A stretch of DNA of 64,000 nt from Maricaulis sp034670125 (lineage in GTDB: Bacteria; Pseudomonadota; Alphaproteobacteria; Caulobacterales; Maricaulaceae): contig NZ_JAXMOC010000005.1 in the NCBI RefSeq assembly GCF_034670125.1, forward strand, positions 62,001 through 126,000, given 5' to 3'. Below are positions 54,348 through 62,282 of this stretch, piece after piece. Numbering within the stretch: position 1 is the stretch's first letter; every line of letters starts with the position of its first letter. Position numbers and translations under genes: made by a program. The notes under the pieces were generated by a model. The model had not been told where the DNA came from. It saw nothing but the letters and a program-made list of their open reading frames with translations, and did no database searches.

Positions 54348-55343
54348 ATGGACTTCAATGGGATTGAACTGGCGGCGATGGGGTTGGCTGCCATGGCAGT
54401 GCTGGTCATTGCTGTCGCCTTAGCTGTCGTGGTCGCCATGCGACGGGGCAGAACCTTGCCGACGGACGTCCTCGACAAGACCCGACGGGCCCGCGAACGC
54501 AGCTATCATCAAGCCGAAAAGGACCTGGCCTCCTTTCGCCGAGATATCCGCAAATCCCATCGCAATGGTGCGGTCATCATCGATCTGGTGTGTGATTTGG
54601 GTGATCAATGGGAGGATCGGGCTGCGCCGCGGTACATCACCCACGAGCAGGCAATTCAGGCCCAACAAAGCCTGCACCCGTTGATGGCGCTAAAAAGCCG
54701 GAAACGGCTCCCGACCCTGGTCATTATCCTCCATACCTTCGGAGGCTATTCGCTCGCGGCCCAGCTGATTGCCTCTGCAGTCCATGCCTATGAAGGCCCG
54801 AAGGTCGCCTATGTTCCGTACATAGCGATGTCGGGCGGAACGAAAATCGCCCTGGCAGCCGAGAAGATCGTGATGGGACCGACCGCGTGTCTCGGCCCGA
54901 TCGATACGCAACATGGCGGAATTTCCAATCGAAATCTCCAAGCCCTGCGCGGCGATGAAAAACTGCCTGCGATCCCGCCCAACTTTCTGGTGGCGATGTA
55001 TGAGGCCGAAAAATTCGATAGTTTCGCGCTCGATCACGCGGAAAAGATCATCCACCCCAATCACACGCGAAGTGGCAAAAAGCCGGATGTGGCGCGTTTC
55101 CTGGCATCGGGCGAGTGGTCCCACAGCCGACCGATCTACATGTCCGAAGCGATCGATGCGCTGGGGCTGAATGCGGTCTCTCCCTGTCCGGCATCGGTGC
55201 TCGGCTATGTGGACGCCCGAATCCGGATGATCGACACGCAAATCGAACGGGAGGCGAAAGCGCCTCCTGCTTCGGCTGTGGCCACGCCTGACGATGGTCC
55301 GGCGTCGAGCGACAGCGCACTGAAACTCAGGGTGACCGCCTAG
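54348..55343 (+). CDS. membrane-anchored SDH-family Clp-fold serine protease
   Basis: A 331-aa protein with one N-terminal helix (8-31) and a ClpP/crotonase-fold protease domain. The oxyanion turn is HTFGGYSL (129-136) and the nucleophile elbow is AMSGGTKIALAA (S162), followed by GPTACLGPIDTQHG. These are the marks of the SDH/SppA-like group. ATG 54348 is preceded by GGAGGG about 13 nt upstream. Acting next to a large membrane protein, it may cut membrane or signal-peptide fragments. The C-terminal 40 residues are low-complexity Ala/Pro. Confidence 0.85.
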   Translation: MDFNGIELAAMGLAAMAVLVIAVALAVVVAMRRGRTLPTDVLDKTRRARERSYHQAEKDLASFRRDIRKSHRNGAVIIDLVCDLGDQWEDRAAPRYITHEQAIQAQQSLHPLMALKSRKRLPTLVIILHTFGGYSLAAQLIASAVHAYEGPKVAYVPYIAMSGGTKIALAAEKIVMGPTACLGPIDTQHGGISNRNLQALRGDEKLPAIPPNFLVAMYEAEKFDSFALDHAEKIIHPNHTRSGKKPDVARFLASGEWSHSRPIYMSEAIDALGLNAVSPCPASVLGYVDARIRMIDTQIEREAKAPPASAVATPDDGPASSDSALKLRVTA

Positions 55344-55355
55344 CAGCGGATCGGA

Positions 55356-56345
55356 CTAACCGCCCATCGATGTCCGGGCGAGGACCACGATGTAGCCGAC
55401 ATAGCCGGCGAACAGCAGCGCGCCGAGGAGGCGGCTGATCGGTTGCTTGGCGAGGATGATGCCGGCAATCACGACGCTGGCACCCAGCATCACCCAGAAG
55501 TCGAGTCCGAAGAAGGACTCCGGTACCGGCAGGTCGGCGCCGGCCATCGAGGTCGCAATGCCGGTCGCACCCCCGACCGCGAAGACGTTGAAGATGTTCG
55601 AGCCAAGCACATTGCCGATGGCCAGATCCGCCTGGCGACGGACCGAGGCCATGACCACTGTGGCCAACTCCGGCAGCGAGGTGCCGAAGGCGACCGCGGT
55701 CAGCCCGATGATTGCGTCATCAACGCCCAGGTCGGCGGCAGCGGCGGTGCCGCCGGTGACGATCATCTGGGCACCGATCGGCAGTCCCACGAGGCCGATC
55801 AGCAGGGAGCCGAGAATGGTTGGCAGGGATTTGGGCAGACCGTCCATGTGTTCCAGGTCGGTCAGTTCCGCGATGGCCGGATCGTCGGTCTTGCCGCCGG
55901 CCAGGACCGCCAGCAATACAACGTATCCGATGATCAGGGCGAACAGGATGTAGCCCTCGGTCGCCGAGATGCTGCGATCCCAGCTGAAGGCGATTATGAT
56001 GACCGCCGCGCCGAGCGCGAAGATCGCATTGCGCCGCACGCCTGGCGTGGTCGTCGCGATGGCGCCGAACATCGCCGGCAGGCCGAGTATCAGCAGGAAA
56101 TTGGCAATGTTGGAGCCGACGATATTGCCAAGCGCCAGTCCCGGTGCGCCGGACAGGGCGGACTGGATCGACACCACCAGTTCCGGCGCCGAAGTGCCGA
56201 AAGCGATGATCGTCAGTCCGACCAGCAAGGGCGGCAGGCGCCACAGGCGGGCCAGGGCCGCACCGCCGCGGACCAGCAAATCCCCGCCAAACAGCAGGAA
56301 GATGATGCCGACCAGAATCAGCGCGATATAAGCGGGAGCACCCAT
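55356..56345 (-). CDS. calcium/sodium antiporter, CaCA family
   Basis: A 329-aa membrane protein with about ten helices, built from two similar halves. Both alpha-repeats are present: AFGTSAPELVVSIQSAL with GNIVGSNIANFLLILG, and AVAFGTSLPELATVVMAS with GNVLGSNIFNVFAVGG. It should exchange Ca2+ for Na+ or H+ like YrbG. ATG 56345 is chosen; longer readings run into the Nudix gene. A small ORF ends 26 bp upstream. Confidence 0.94.
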   Translation of the reverse strand: MGAPAYIALILVGIIFLLFGGDLLVRGGAALARLWRLPPLLVGLTIIAFGTSAPELVVSIQSALSGAPGLALGNIVGSNIANFLLILGLPAMFGAIATTTPGVRRNAIFALGAAVIIIAFSWDRSISATEGYILFALIIGYVVLLAVLAGGKTDDPAIAELTDLEHMDGLPKSLPTILGSLLIGLVGLPIGAQMIVTGGTAAAADLGVDDAIIGLTAVAFGTSLPELATVVMASVRRQADLAIGNVLGSNIFNVFAVGGATGIATSMAGADLPVPESFFGLDFWVMLGASVVIAGIILAKQPISRLLGALLFAGYVGYIVVLARTSMGG

Positions 56346-56371
56346 GCCTTGGCGGACCGTCGGTTCGCGGA

Positions 56372-56479
56372 CTAGTCGAGGCGGCGGTATTCGATGAGAT
56401 TGAGAAGGCCGAACAGGCCGGCCACGAGGCCGATAGCGATCAGAGCGTACATGAGAAAATTCCCCAAAACGGCTTGCAT
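56372..56479 (-). CDS. single-helix small membrane protein, 35 (or 26) aa
   Basis: A 35-codon ORF (start 56479) with an internal ATG at 56452 that gives a 26-residue version preceded by GGGGA. Residues 10-27 (MYALIAIGLVAGLFGLLN) form one membrane helix, ending in a basic-acidic tail (EYRRLD). It is 26 bp upstream of the antiporter, same strand, so it may be a regulatory or stabilising partner. The position, helix and ribosome site make it likely real but too short to prove here. Confidence 0.5.
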   Translation of the reverse strand: MQAVLGNFLMYALIAIGLVAGLFGLLNLIEYRRLD

Positions 56480-56530
56480 TGGCCCCGTACATAACCCGCC
56501 GACGCGGGACTGGCTAGCGGGTGTTGCGGC

Positions 56531-57001
56531 ATGAACTGGCGACAGCGTTTCGAGCCCGTTGTGCGGCCATTCATGCAGGCGTTCTGGCGCCTGTCGCGCG
56601 GTACGACGCTGGGTGTCCGTGGCATTGTGGTGCGCGCAGACGGACACATTGTGCTGGTCCGCCACACCTATGTCGGCGGTTGGCATCTGCCTGGCGGCGG
56701 TGTCGAAAGGGGGGAAAGCGTTCGCGATGCACTGATCCATGAGTTGCGGGATGAGGCGGGTGTCGCGGTGCACGGTGTCGACGTGATCCAGGGCATCCAT
56801 GCCAATCACAAACGGTTTCGCGGTGATCATGTCGTTGTCTGTGTGGTGCGGGAGTGGGCGGCGTGCGAGAGCGACGCGGCCGGCGAGATTGCCGAAACTG
56901 GCTGGTTCGACCCGGCGGCTCTGCCGTCCGGCACCACAGCCGCGACCCGCGCCCGGATCGCGGAATTTCTGGGTGAGGCCGGGATTGCCGACACCTGGTA
57001 G
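56531..57001 (+). CDS. Nudix hydrolase
   Basis: A 156-aa Nudix protein starting at ATG 56531. The box GGGVERGESVRDALIHELRDEAGV (split, 54-77) is complete except that the Arg of RE is His. IVVRADGHIVLVRHTYVGGWHLPG precedes it. It could act on a nucleoside diphosphate derivative or NAD(H); the substrate cannot be told. It diverges from the small ORF across 51 bp. Confidence 0.85.
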   Translation: MNWRQRFEPVVRPFMQAFWRLSRGTTLGVRGIVVRADGHIVLVRHTYVGGWHLPGGGVERGESVRDALIHELRDEAGVAVHGVDVIQGIHANHKRFRGDHVVVCVVREWAACESDAAGEIAETGWFDPAALPSGTTAATRARIAEFLGEAGIADTW

Positions 57002-57020
57002 GCCCGCGATCCGGAGAGTT

Positions 57021-57084
57021 GCGGTGTACCGGATCTGACTGACACGAAGCGAGGGGAATCGGGCCGGTCAGTCCGGTACACCGC
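57021..57084. repeat. long inverted repeat upstream of the kinase operon
   Basis: GCGGTGTACCGGA, then TCT, then GACTGAC (57021-57043) is the reverse complement of GTCAGTCCGGTACACCGC (57067-57084) apart from one 3-5-nt bulge. The loop is 23 nt. No T-tract follows. The rest of the 235-bp gap to the kinase gene contains only a possible ribosome site; I see no RNA gene. Confidence 0.7.
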
Positions 57085-57236
57085 GGGGCGCACGCTGACG
57101 ACATTAGGTGGCCCGGTGTGAACGCCAGCTGACACCCGTCGACCAGATTTTGCCTTGAATGTGGCTTCAATTGGGGACAAGTGCGGCAAAATCCCTAGGA
57201 TAAGGGAGACAGGAGCCTCTATCCGGACCGATTCGA

Positions 57237-59561
57237 ATGAAAACGACGCCAGGTGGCGATACCTATCTTCGAACCTCGACGGGCGATGACGAGCCGAAAT
57301 CGGCGCTTCAGCGTCTGACCGATACCGATGGCTGGGTGGGTCAGGTCCTGCCCGGCCTGGTCGCCGTGACCTGCATATTCGTCGTTGCCCTGGCGGTCAT
57401 GGCCGGCGAAGGACGGTTGATGTCCTCGGCCCGCGAAACCAATTTGCGGACACTGGAAACCGTTCTGCGAAACACGCGGCAGCGCTTCGAATTGTGGGCG
57501 CAATCGCGGGAAAATGATGCCCGCGTCTGGGCCGAGACCGGGCGTTTGCGCTCCGCTCTGGAAGGACTGTCCAGCGCACCCGTCCCGGCCGCCCTGGCGG
57601 CCTCGCCGGACCAGGAATGGTTGCGCGACACGCTGGGGCCCTGGCTGACGGAATACGGGTATCGCGGCTTCATCGTGATCGCGCCGAACGGGACCACCCT
57701 GGCCTCGATGCGGGATGACGATCTGGGCCAACCGTCACTGGTGCTCGATCTGGTCAATGCCGACCGGCTGGCCTCGACCGGCGTGGTTCTGACGCGGCCG
57801 CATATCGTCGACCTGGTGGACGTCACCGATTCGATCGAGGGCGCGGTTGCCGAGGAAATCCTCATGTATGCCGTCGCAGCCGTGCGTGAGGGCGACGCGC
57901 TGCTCGGGTATCTGGCGCTGCGGATTGACCCCCTTTCGGAATACACCGCAACCTTCGGCGTCGGGCGGACCGGCGTCTCCGGCGAGACCTTCGCCATTGA
58001 CCGGGACGGCCGACTGCTCACCGAAACCCGCTATGGCGAGGAACTGGTCGAGGCCGACCTTCTGGTCGCTGGCCATCCATCCATACTGCATGTCGAGGTC
58101 CGCGATCCGGGCGTCGACGTCACGATGGGGGGCATTCCCGCCCGTCCCTATGCCGACTGGCCGCTGACAGTTGCAGCCCGGGGGGTCACGACCGAGGGGC
58201 AGGGGCACAACCTGCAAGGCTATCGCGATGTGCGCGGTGTTCTTGTCATGGGGGCCTGGGACTGGGATCCAGCCCGTGATTTCGGCATTATCACCGAAGT
58301 GGAACTGGCCGAGGCCATGGCCGGTGCCAACCAGGCGCGGGCCGTCTTGCGGGTGTTCGCGGTCGCGATGGCGCTGTCCTTCATCCTGCTGGCTGTCCTG
58401 TTCAGTGCCCACCGCTCGATTACCCGCCGCCGCGCCCAGGACACCCACGAGGCCAATCAGCGGCTGTCCCAGATCCTGATGACCGCGGCCGAAGGGATTT
58501 ACGGCATCGATGGCGACGGCGTGATCACCTTCATCAATCCGCGGGCCTGTTCGATGCTGGGCTATCGCGAAGCCGAACTGATCGGCAAGGACATGCACGC
58601 CATCGTCCATCATTCTCGCCGCGACGGGTCGCTGTTTCCGCGGGAGGAATGTCCGATCCATTGCGCCGGCGTGCCGGCGGAATCGCCGGATGGCGACGTG
58701 TTCTGGACAAAGAGCGGCCAGCCCATTCCGATCGAGTCGGCCTCGTCGCCGATCGACCCCGAAGACAAGTCCATTGGTGCGGTCGTCACCTTCCGCGACG
58801 TCACCAACCGCAAGCGTGACGAGCTGGCCCTGCGCCGCTACGCCCAGGAGCTGAAGCGCTCGAACTCGGAATTGCAGGAATTCGCCTACGCGGCATCGCA
58901 TGACCTGCAGGAGCCCCTGCGCAAGATCCAGGCCTTTGGCGAGCGCCTGAACAACAAGTGCTATGACGCGCTGGATGAAACCGGGCGGCATTATCTGGAA
59001 CGCATGGTCGATGCCTCGACCCGGATGCGCCGGCTGATCGATGACCTGTTGAGCTATTCGCGGGTCAATTCGAAGACCACCAATTTCCTCGCCGTCGACC
59101 TGTCGGCGGTTGTTGCCGATGTGCTGTCCGACCTCGAGCCGCGAATCAATGCCGAGGATGCGAGGATCCGGGTCAGCGATCTGCCTGCAATCGAAGCGGA
59201 TCCGGGGCAGATGCACCAGCTCTTCCTCAACCTGCTGGCCAATGCCCTGAAGTTCCGCCGGCCGGGCGTGCAGCCCTCCATCTCCATCGAAGGCAGCGTC
59301 GAGGTGGGCGAGAACGGGGCCATGGCGCGCATCGCTGTGGCTGACAATGGCGTCGGCTTCGAGCCGCGCCATGCGGAGCGGATTTTCGGCATGTTCGAGC
59401 GTCTGCATGGCCGTGACGAGTTCGACGGAACCGGTGTCGGCCTGGCGACCTGTCGCAAGATCGCCGAACGCCATGCCGGCGAACTGACCGCTTGGGGTGA
59501 GCCGGATGCCGGCGCCGTATTCACACTGTTGCTGCCGGTGCGGCAGGGCAGCGTGATGTAG
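57237..59561 (+). CDS. membrane sensor histidine kinase with PAS domain
   Basis: A 774-aa kinase. One helix (37-58), a large extracytoplasmic sensor region (about 60-365, CHASE/Cache-like, GRTGVSGETFAIDRDG), a second helix (369-393), a PAS domain (about 408-525, FINPRACSMLGYREAELIG), the H-box AASHDLQEPLRK (His near 554) and a HATPase (DNGVGFE, GTGVGLATC). The H-box type is that of phytochrome-like kinases. ATG 57237 has only a weak ribosome site. First gene of a three-gene signalling operon. Confidence 0.93.
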   Translation: MKTTPGGDTYLRTSTGDDEPKSALQRLTDTDGWVGQVLPGLVAVTCIFVVALAVMAGEGRLMSSARETNLRTLETVLRNTRQRFELWAQSRENDARVWAETGRLRSALEGLSSAPVPAALAASPDQEWLRDTLGPWLTEYGYRGFIVIAPNGTTLASMRDDDLGQPSLVLDLVNADRLASTGVVLTRPHIVDLVDVTDSIEGAVAEEILMYAVAAVREGDALLGYLALRIDPLSEYTATFGVGRTGVSGETFAIDRDGRLLTETRYGEELVEADLLVAGHPSILHVEVRDPGVDVTMGGIPARPYADWPLTVAARGVTTEGQGHNLQGYRDVRGVLVMGAWDWDPARDFGIITEVELAEAMAGANQARAVLRVFAVAMALSFILLAVLFSAHRSITRRRAQDTHEANQRLSQILMTAAEGIYGIDGDGVITFINPRACSMLGYREAELIGKDMHAIVHHSRRDGSLFPREECPIHCAGVPAESPDGDVFWTKSGQPIPIESASSPIDPEDKSIGAVVTFRDVTNRKRDELALRRYAQELKRSNSELQEFAYAASHDLQEPLRKIQAFGERLNNKCYDALDETGRHYLERMVDASTRMRRLIDDLLSYSRVNSKTTNFLAVDLSAVVADVLSDLEPRINAEDARIRVSDLPAIEADPGQMHQLFLNLLANALKFRRPGVQPSISIEGSVEVGENGAMARIAVADNGVGFEPRHAERIFGMFERLHGRDEFDGTGVGLATCRKIAERHAGELTAWGEPDAGAVFTLLLPVRQGSVM

Positions 59562-59588
59562 TGCGATCATGCCGACCCAGGACAGGCC

Positions 59589-60548
59589 ATGAGTGACCCC
59601 GACCCCGCCTTTGAGCGATATGCGCCGATCGGTATCGGTATCGCGGCCGGATTGCTCGGGCTGGTCCTGCTTGTGCCACTTCTGGCTTCGCCCGGACCGC
59701 AGCTGGCGGACCTTGTCCTGCTCGGTCTGGGTGCGATGGCGGTGGTCTGTCTTGTGGCAATCGCGGTGGTGGCGATCCGCCGGTCCGTGCAGCGTCAAAA
59801 ATCGGCCAAGGCGCTGGCATTGCGGGTCGATGACCTCAACCTGTTTGTCGTGGCGTCACGACACGATTTGCGCGAGCCCCTGCGCAAGATCATCACCTTC
59901 GGCGAGCGGCTGCGCGAAAGCCTGGGGTCGACAGCCGATGCCCGCCAGGACCGCTATGCCGAGCGTATGGCCGATGCCGCCGAACGCATGCAGGGCCTGC
60001 TCGACGAGTTGACGGCGCACAGTCGCATCCATGATGGCGCGCTGGTCACCGAAGCTTTTCCGGTCCGGACGGAGCTCGCCGGTGTTCTGGACGGCCTCGC
60101 AGCCGAGCTGGAGGCGTGTGGTGGTCAGGTCGCGCTTGGCGAGCTGGGCGACATCCGGGCGAACCGGGCGCAGTTTTCTGCCTTGTGCCGGATCCTGCTT
60201 GGCAATGCGATCCAGTATGCCGCCAAGGACCGGCCGCTCGCGGTGTCGGTGGACCGTGAGACCGGACCGGACGGAACCACCCAAATCCGGTTCAAGGACA
60301 ATGGGATCGGCTTCGATCCCGCCAACAACGAACGCATTTTCGCGCCACTGGTGCGGCTGCATGCACGCGATGCCTATCCGGGCACCGGTATCGGCCTGGC
60401 AATCGCGCGGAAGATTGCCCACCGACACGGTGGACAGTTGATTGCGCACGGAGAATCCGGAATTGGCGCGACCTTCACCTTGATCTTGCCGCGCCAAAAG
60501 GCGAGTTTGTATCAAGACGATCCCAAATCAACGCTCCAACCGGGTTGA
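59589..60548 (+). CDS. short membrane histidine kinase, paralogue of the upstream kinase
   Basis: A 319-aa protein with two helices (13-33, 40-63), no sensor domain, then H-box SRHDLREPLRK (H92) and a HATPase (LLGNAIQYA, DNGIGFD, GTGIGLAIAR). H-box through HATPase matches the kinase before it (DLQEPLRKIQAFGERL versus DLREPLRKIITFGERL). It starts 27 bp after that gene. It may form mixed dimers with it or react to the membrane itself. Confidence 0.88.
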   Translation: MSDPDPAFERYAPIGIGIAAGLLGLVLLVPLLASPGPQLADLVLLGLGAMAVVCLVAIAVVAIRRSVQRQKSAKALALRVDDLNLFVVASRHDLREPLRKIITFGERLRESLGSTADARQDRYAERMADAAERMQGLLDELTAHSRIHDGALVTEAFPVRTELAGVLDGLAAELEACGGQVALGELGDIRANRAQFSALCRILLGNAIQYAAKDRPLAVSVDRETGPDGTTQIRFKDNGIGFDPANNERIFAPLVRLHARDAYPGTGIGLAIARKIAHRHGGQLIAHGESGIGATFTLILPRQKASLYQDDPKSTLQPG

Positions 60549-60558
60549 GGCTGTCATC

Positions 60559-61029
60559 ATGAGCGACGAAAACCGGCTTTTCACCATCCTGATGGTCGAT
60601 GACGACCCGGATGACAGGTTGCTGTTCAAGGAAGCGTGCGAGGAAGTGCGCTTGCGCAACCCGCTCGACTTTCTCGAGAATGGCGAGCAGCTGGTCGATT
60701 ATCTCAAACGGCGCGGCTCCTATGCCGATCTCGCCGGAACGCCCTTCCCGGGGATCATCCTGCTTGACCTGAACATGCCGCTGAAGGATGGCCGCGAGGC
60801 GCTTGAGGAAATCAAGGCCGATGCCGAGCTGCGCCACATTCCGGTGATCGTGCTGACCACGTCCAAGGACGAGGATGACATCCTGTCCAGCTACGGGCTG
60901 GGGGCTTCCTCCTATATCGTCAAACCGATTTCTCTCGACCGGCTGATGCGGGTGGTCAATTCGATCGGCGAGTACTGGGTGCAGATTGTCGAAGTACCGT
61001 CGACCGAGGGCGATACCGACGATATCTGA
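60559..61029 (+). CDS. single-domain response regulator, Rcp1-like
   Basis: A 156-aa receiver with no output domain. The acidic pair is DDDPDDR (14-20), the phosphoacceptor D70 (LLDLNMPLKDGREAL), TTSKDEDD and the KPIS Lys follow. Rcp1-type regulators partner with the phytochrome-like H-box kinases seen upstream. It begins 10 bp after the second kinase and closes the operon. It probably signals by binding a partner, not DNA. Confidence 0.93.
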   Translation: MSDENRLFTILMVDDDPDDRLLFKEACEEVRLRNPLDFLENGEQLVDYLKRRGSYADLAGTPFPGIILLDLNMPLKDGREALEEIKADAELRHIPVIVLTTSKDEDDILSSYGLGASSYIVKPISLDRLMRVVNSIGEYWVQIVEVPSTEGDTDDI

Positions 61030-61131
61030 CCGGATCTGATTCGGGTTTCCCCGTGCAGGCGAATTTGCTAGCCTCCGGTTCTGCCGGGGGGCGAAGTCGG
61101 GTCTGTGTGATCCGCAATTCGGGGAATTACC

Positions 61132-61470
61132 ATGAAACATCTTCTTGTGGCCGGTCTGGCCTGTACGCTGTTGGCGTCGCCGGCCCTGGCCGAGGGCATG
61201 AGCAACGCCATCGGGCACTCCGTGCGCGTGACCGCCGGCGAGCAATCCTTTGACGCCTGGTTCAATGCCGATGGCAGCTATAGCGACAGCCGTGGCCTGA
61301 CCGGCACATGGACCTATGAGGGTCAGCTGTGCATCCAGGTCATGACCGAGACCGGTCCGAACGAGAATTGCGGCCCGTGGAATGAGAGCCTCACGGCGGG
61401 CGAAAGCTGGGTCACCGACGGCTGGTCGGCCGACGGCAGCGCGCTGACCGTCCAGATCATCGCCGGATAA
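61132..61470 (+). CDS. small secreted protein, unknown function
   Basis: A 112-aa protein with signal peptide (1-20, LVAGLACTLLASPALA). The mature part has two Cys (QLCIQV, ENCGPW) and repeats of Trp and Gly (DAWFNADGSYSDSRGLTGTW, split). Such beta-rich short proteins are often called DUF995-like in alphaproteobacteria; I cannot confirm that here. It lies 102 bp after the response regulator gene, with GGGGA as a ribosome site. Confidence 0.75.
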   Translation: MKHLLVAGLACTLLASPALAEGMSNAIGHSVRVTAGEQSFDAWFNADGSYSDSRGLTGTWTYEGQLCIQVMTETGPNENCGPWNESLTAGESWVTDGWSADGSALTVQIIAG

Positions 61471-61633
61471 ACACCGGAAGCGTCAACTCGAACAGTCCGG
61501 GGTAGCGGTCGTGATGCGCGACTCCGACCCCGGCTGTTTCGCGCCTCAAGCGACCGCAGGCGACGGCGCCGCGGTTTCCGGCTAACATCCCGCCCACAGG
61601 TCGCCGGTCCGGGGCGGTGGCGAGGGGAAGATC

Positions 61634-62275
61634 ATGTTGCTTGCGCGTCTGTCCAAGATTTCCGCGACACTTTTCGTGTCGATGATCATGGCCATGGTCA
61701 TGCTGGTCATGCTGTGGTTCTACGCAGCGGACTGGCTGAGCTGGGTGCAGGACGGGGCCGACCTGATCGAGGACCTGATCGCCTCCATCCCGCTGGAAGA
61801 CCGGTACAATAATTTCGTCCGCCTGTTCGCCAGCGACGACAAGATCGTGCTGCTGATCTTCACCGTCATCGCCCGCATCCTGCTGGCGCTCGTCGGCAGC
61901 AGCTTCACGGCACTGACCGGTGGCAATGACCGCTACAAGGTCAAGGAACCCGGTCTGATCAGTCAGGTTTCGTCGATGATGGCGACGCTCTTCCTGTCCT
62001 TCATCGTGGCCATCATCATGCTGGCCGTGATCTCGATCGCGGCGGAGGGCGTGTTGCACAGCCTGTTGGACGCGGCCGATTGGGTTGAAGACCAGCTGGC
62101 CCGCCTGCCAATCGGTGGTCGCTGGCGCGCCGGTGTCCGCTTTGCCGTCTCCGACGACAAGATCGTGCTGTTGTTCTTCACCATCATCGCCCGCTTGCTG
62201 ATTGCGGTCGTGGCAACCGGTTTCAGCCGGGCGATCGGCGGCGGCCAGCCGGAGATCGTCGGACCCAAGGCGTAG
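61634..62275 (+). CDS. membrane protein built of two 106-residue repeats
   Basis: A 213-aa protein with four long helices. Residues 1-106 and 107-212 are the same unit twice: ATLF at 11 and 117, SDDKIVLLxFTxIAR at 67 and 173, so the offset is exactly 106 residues (318 bp). Each unit has two helices with an acidic amphipathic linker between (DLIEDLIASIPLEDR, DWVEDQLARLPIGGR). No known family. AGGGGAAGATC precedes the ATG. The shape suggests a duplicated membrane scaffold or channel. Confidence 0.8.
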   Translation: MLLARLSKISATLFVSMIMAMVMLVMLWFYAADWLSWVQDGADLIEDLIASIPLEDRYNNFVRLFASDDKIVLLIFTVIARILLALVGSSFTALTGGNDRYKVKEPGLISQVSSMMATLFLSFIVAIIMLAVISIAAEGVLHSLLDAADWVEDQLARLPIGGRWRAGVRFAVSDDKIVLLFFTIIARLLIAVVATGFSRAIGGGQPEIVGPKA

Positions 62276-62282
62276 GTCCGGG

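Noticed and set aside
52793..55343. Prophage or genomic island
   Set aside because: No integrase, attachment-site repeat or tRNA boundary is visible; neighbours on both sides look like ordinary chromosomal genes.
57735..59798. 687-codon minus-strand frame under the sensor kinase
   Set aside because: The plus-strand frame has PAS, HisKA and HATPase motifs in order; the reverse frame reads like a His/Gln-rich shadow.
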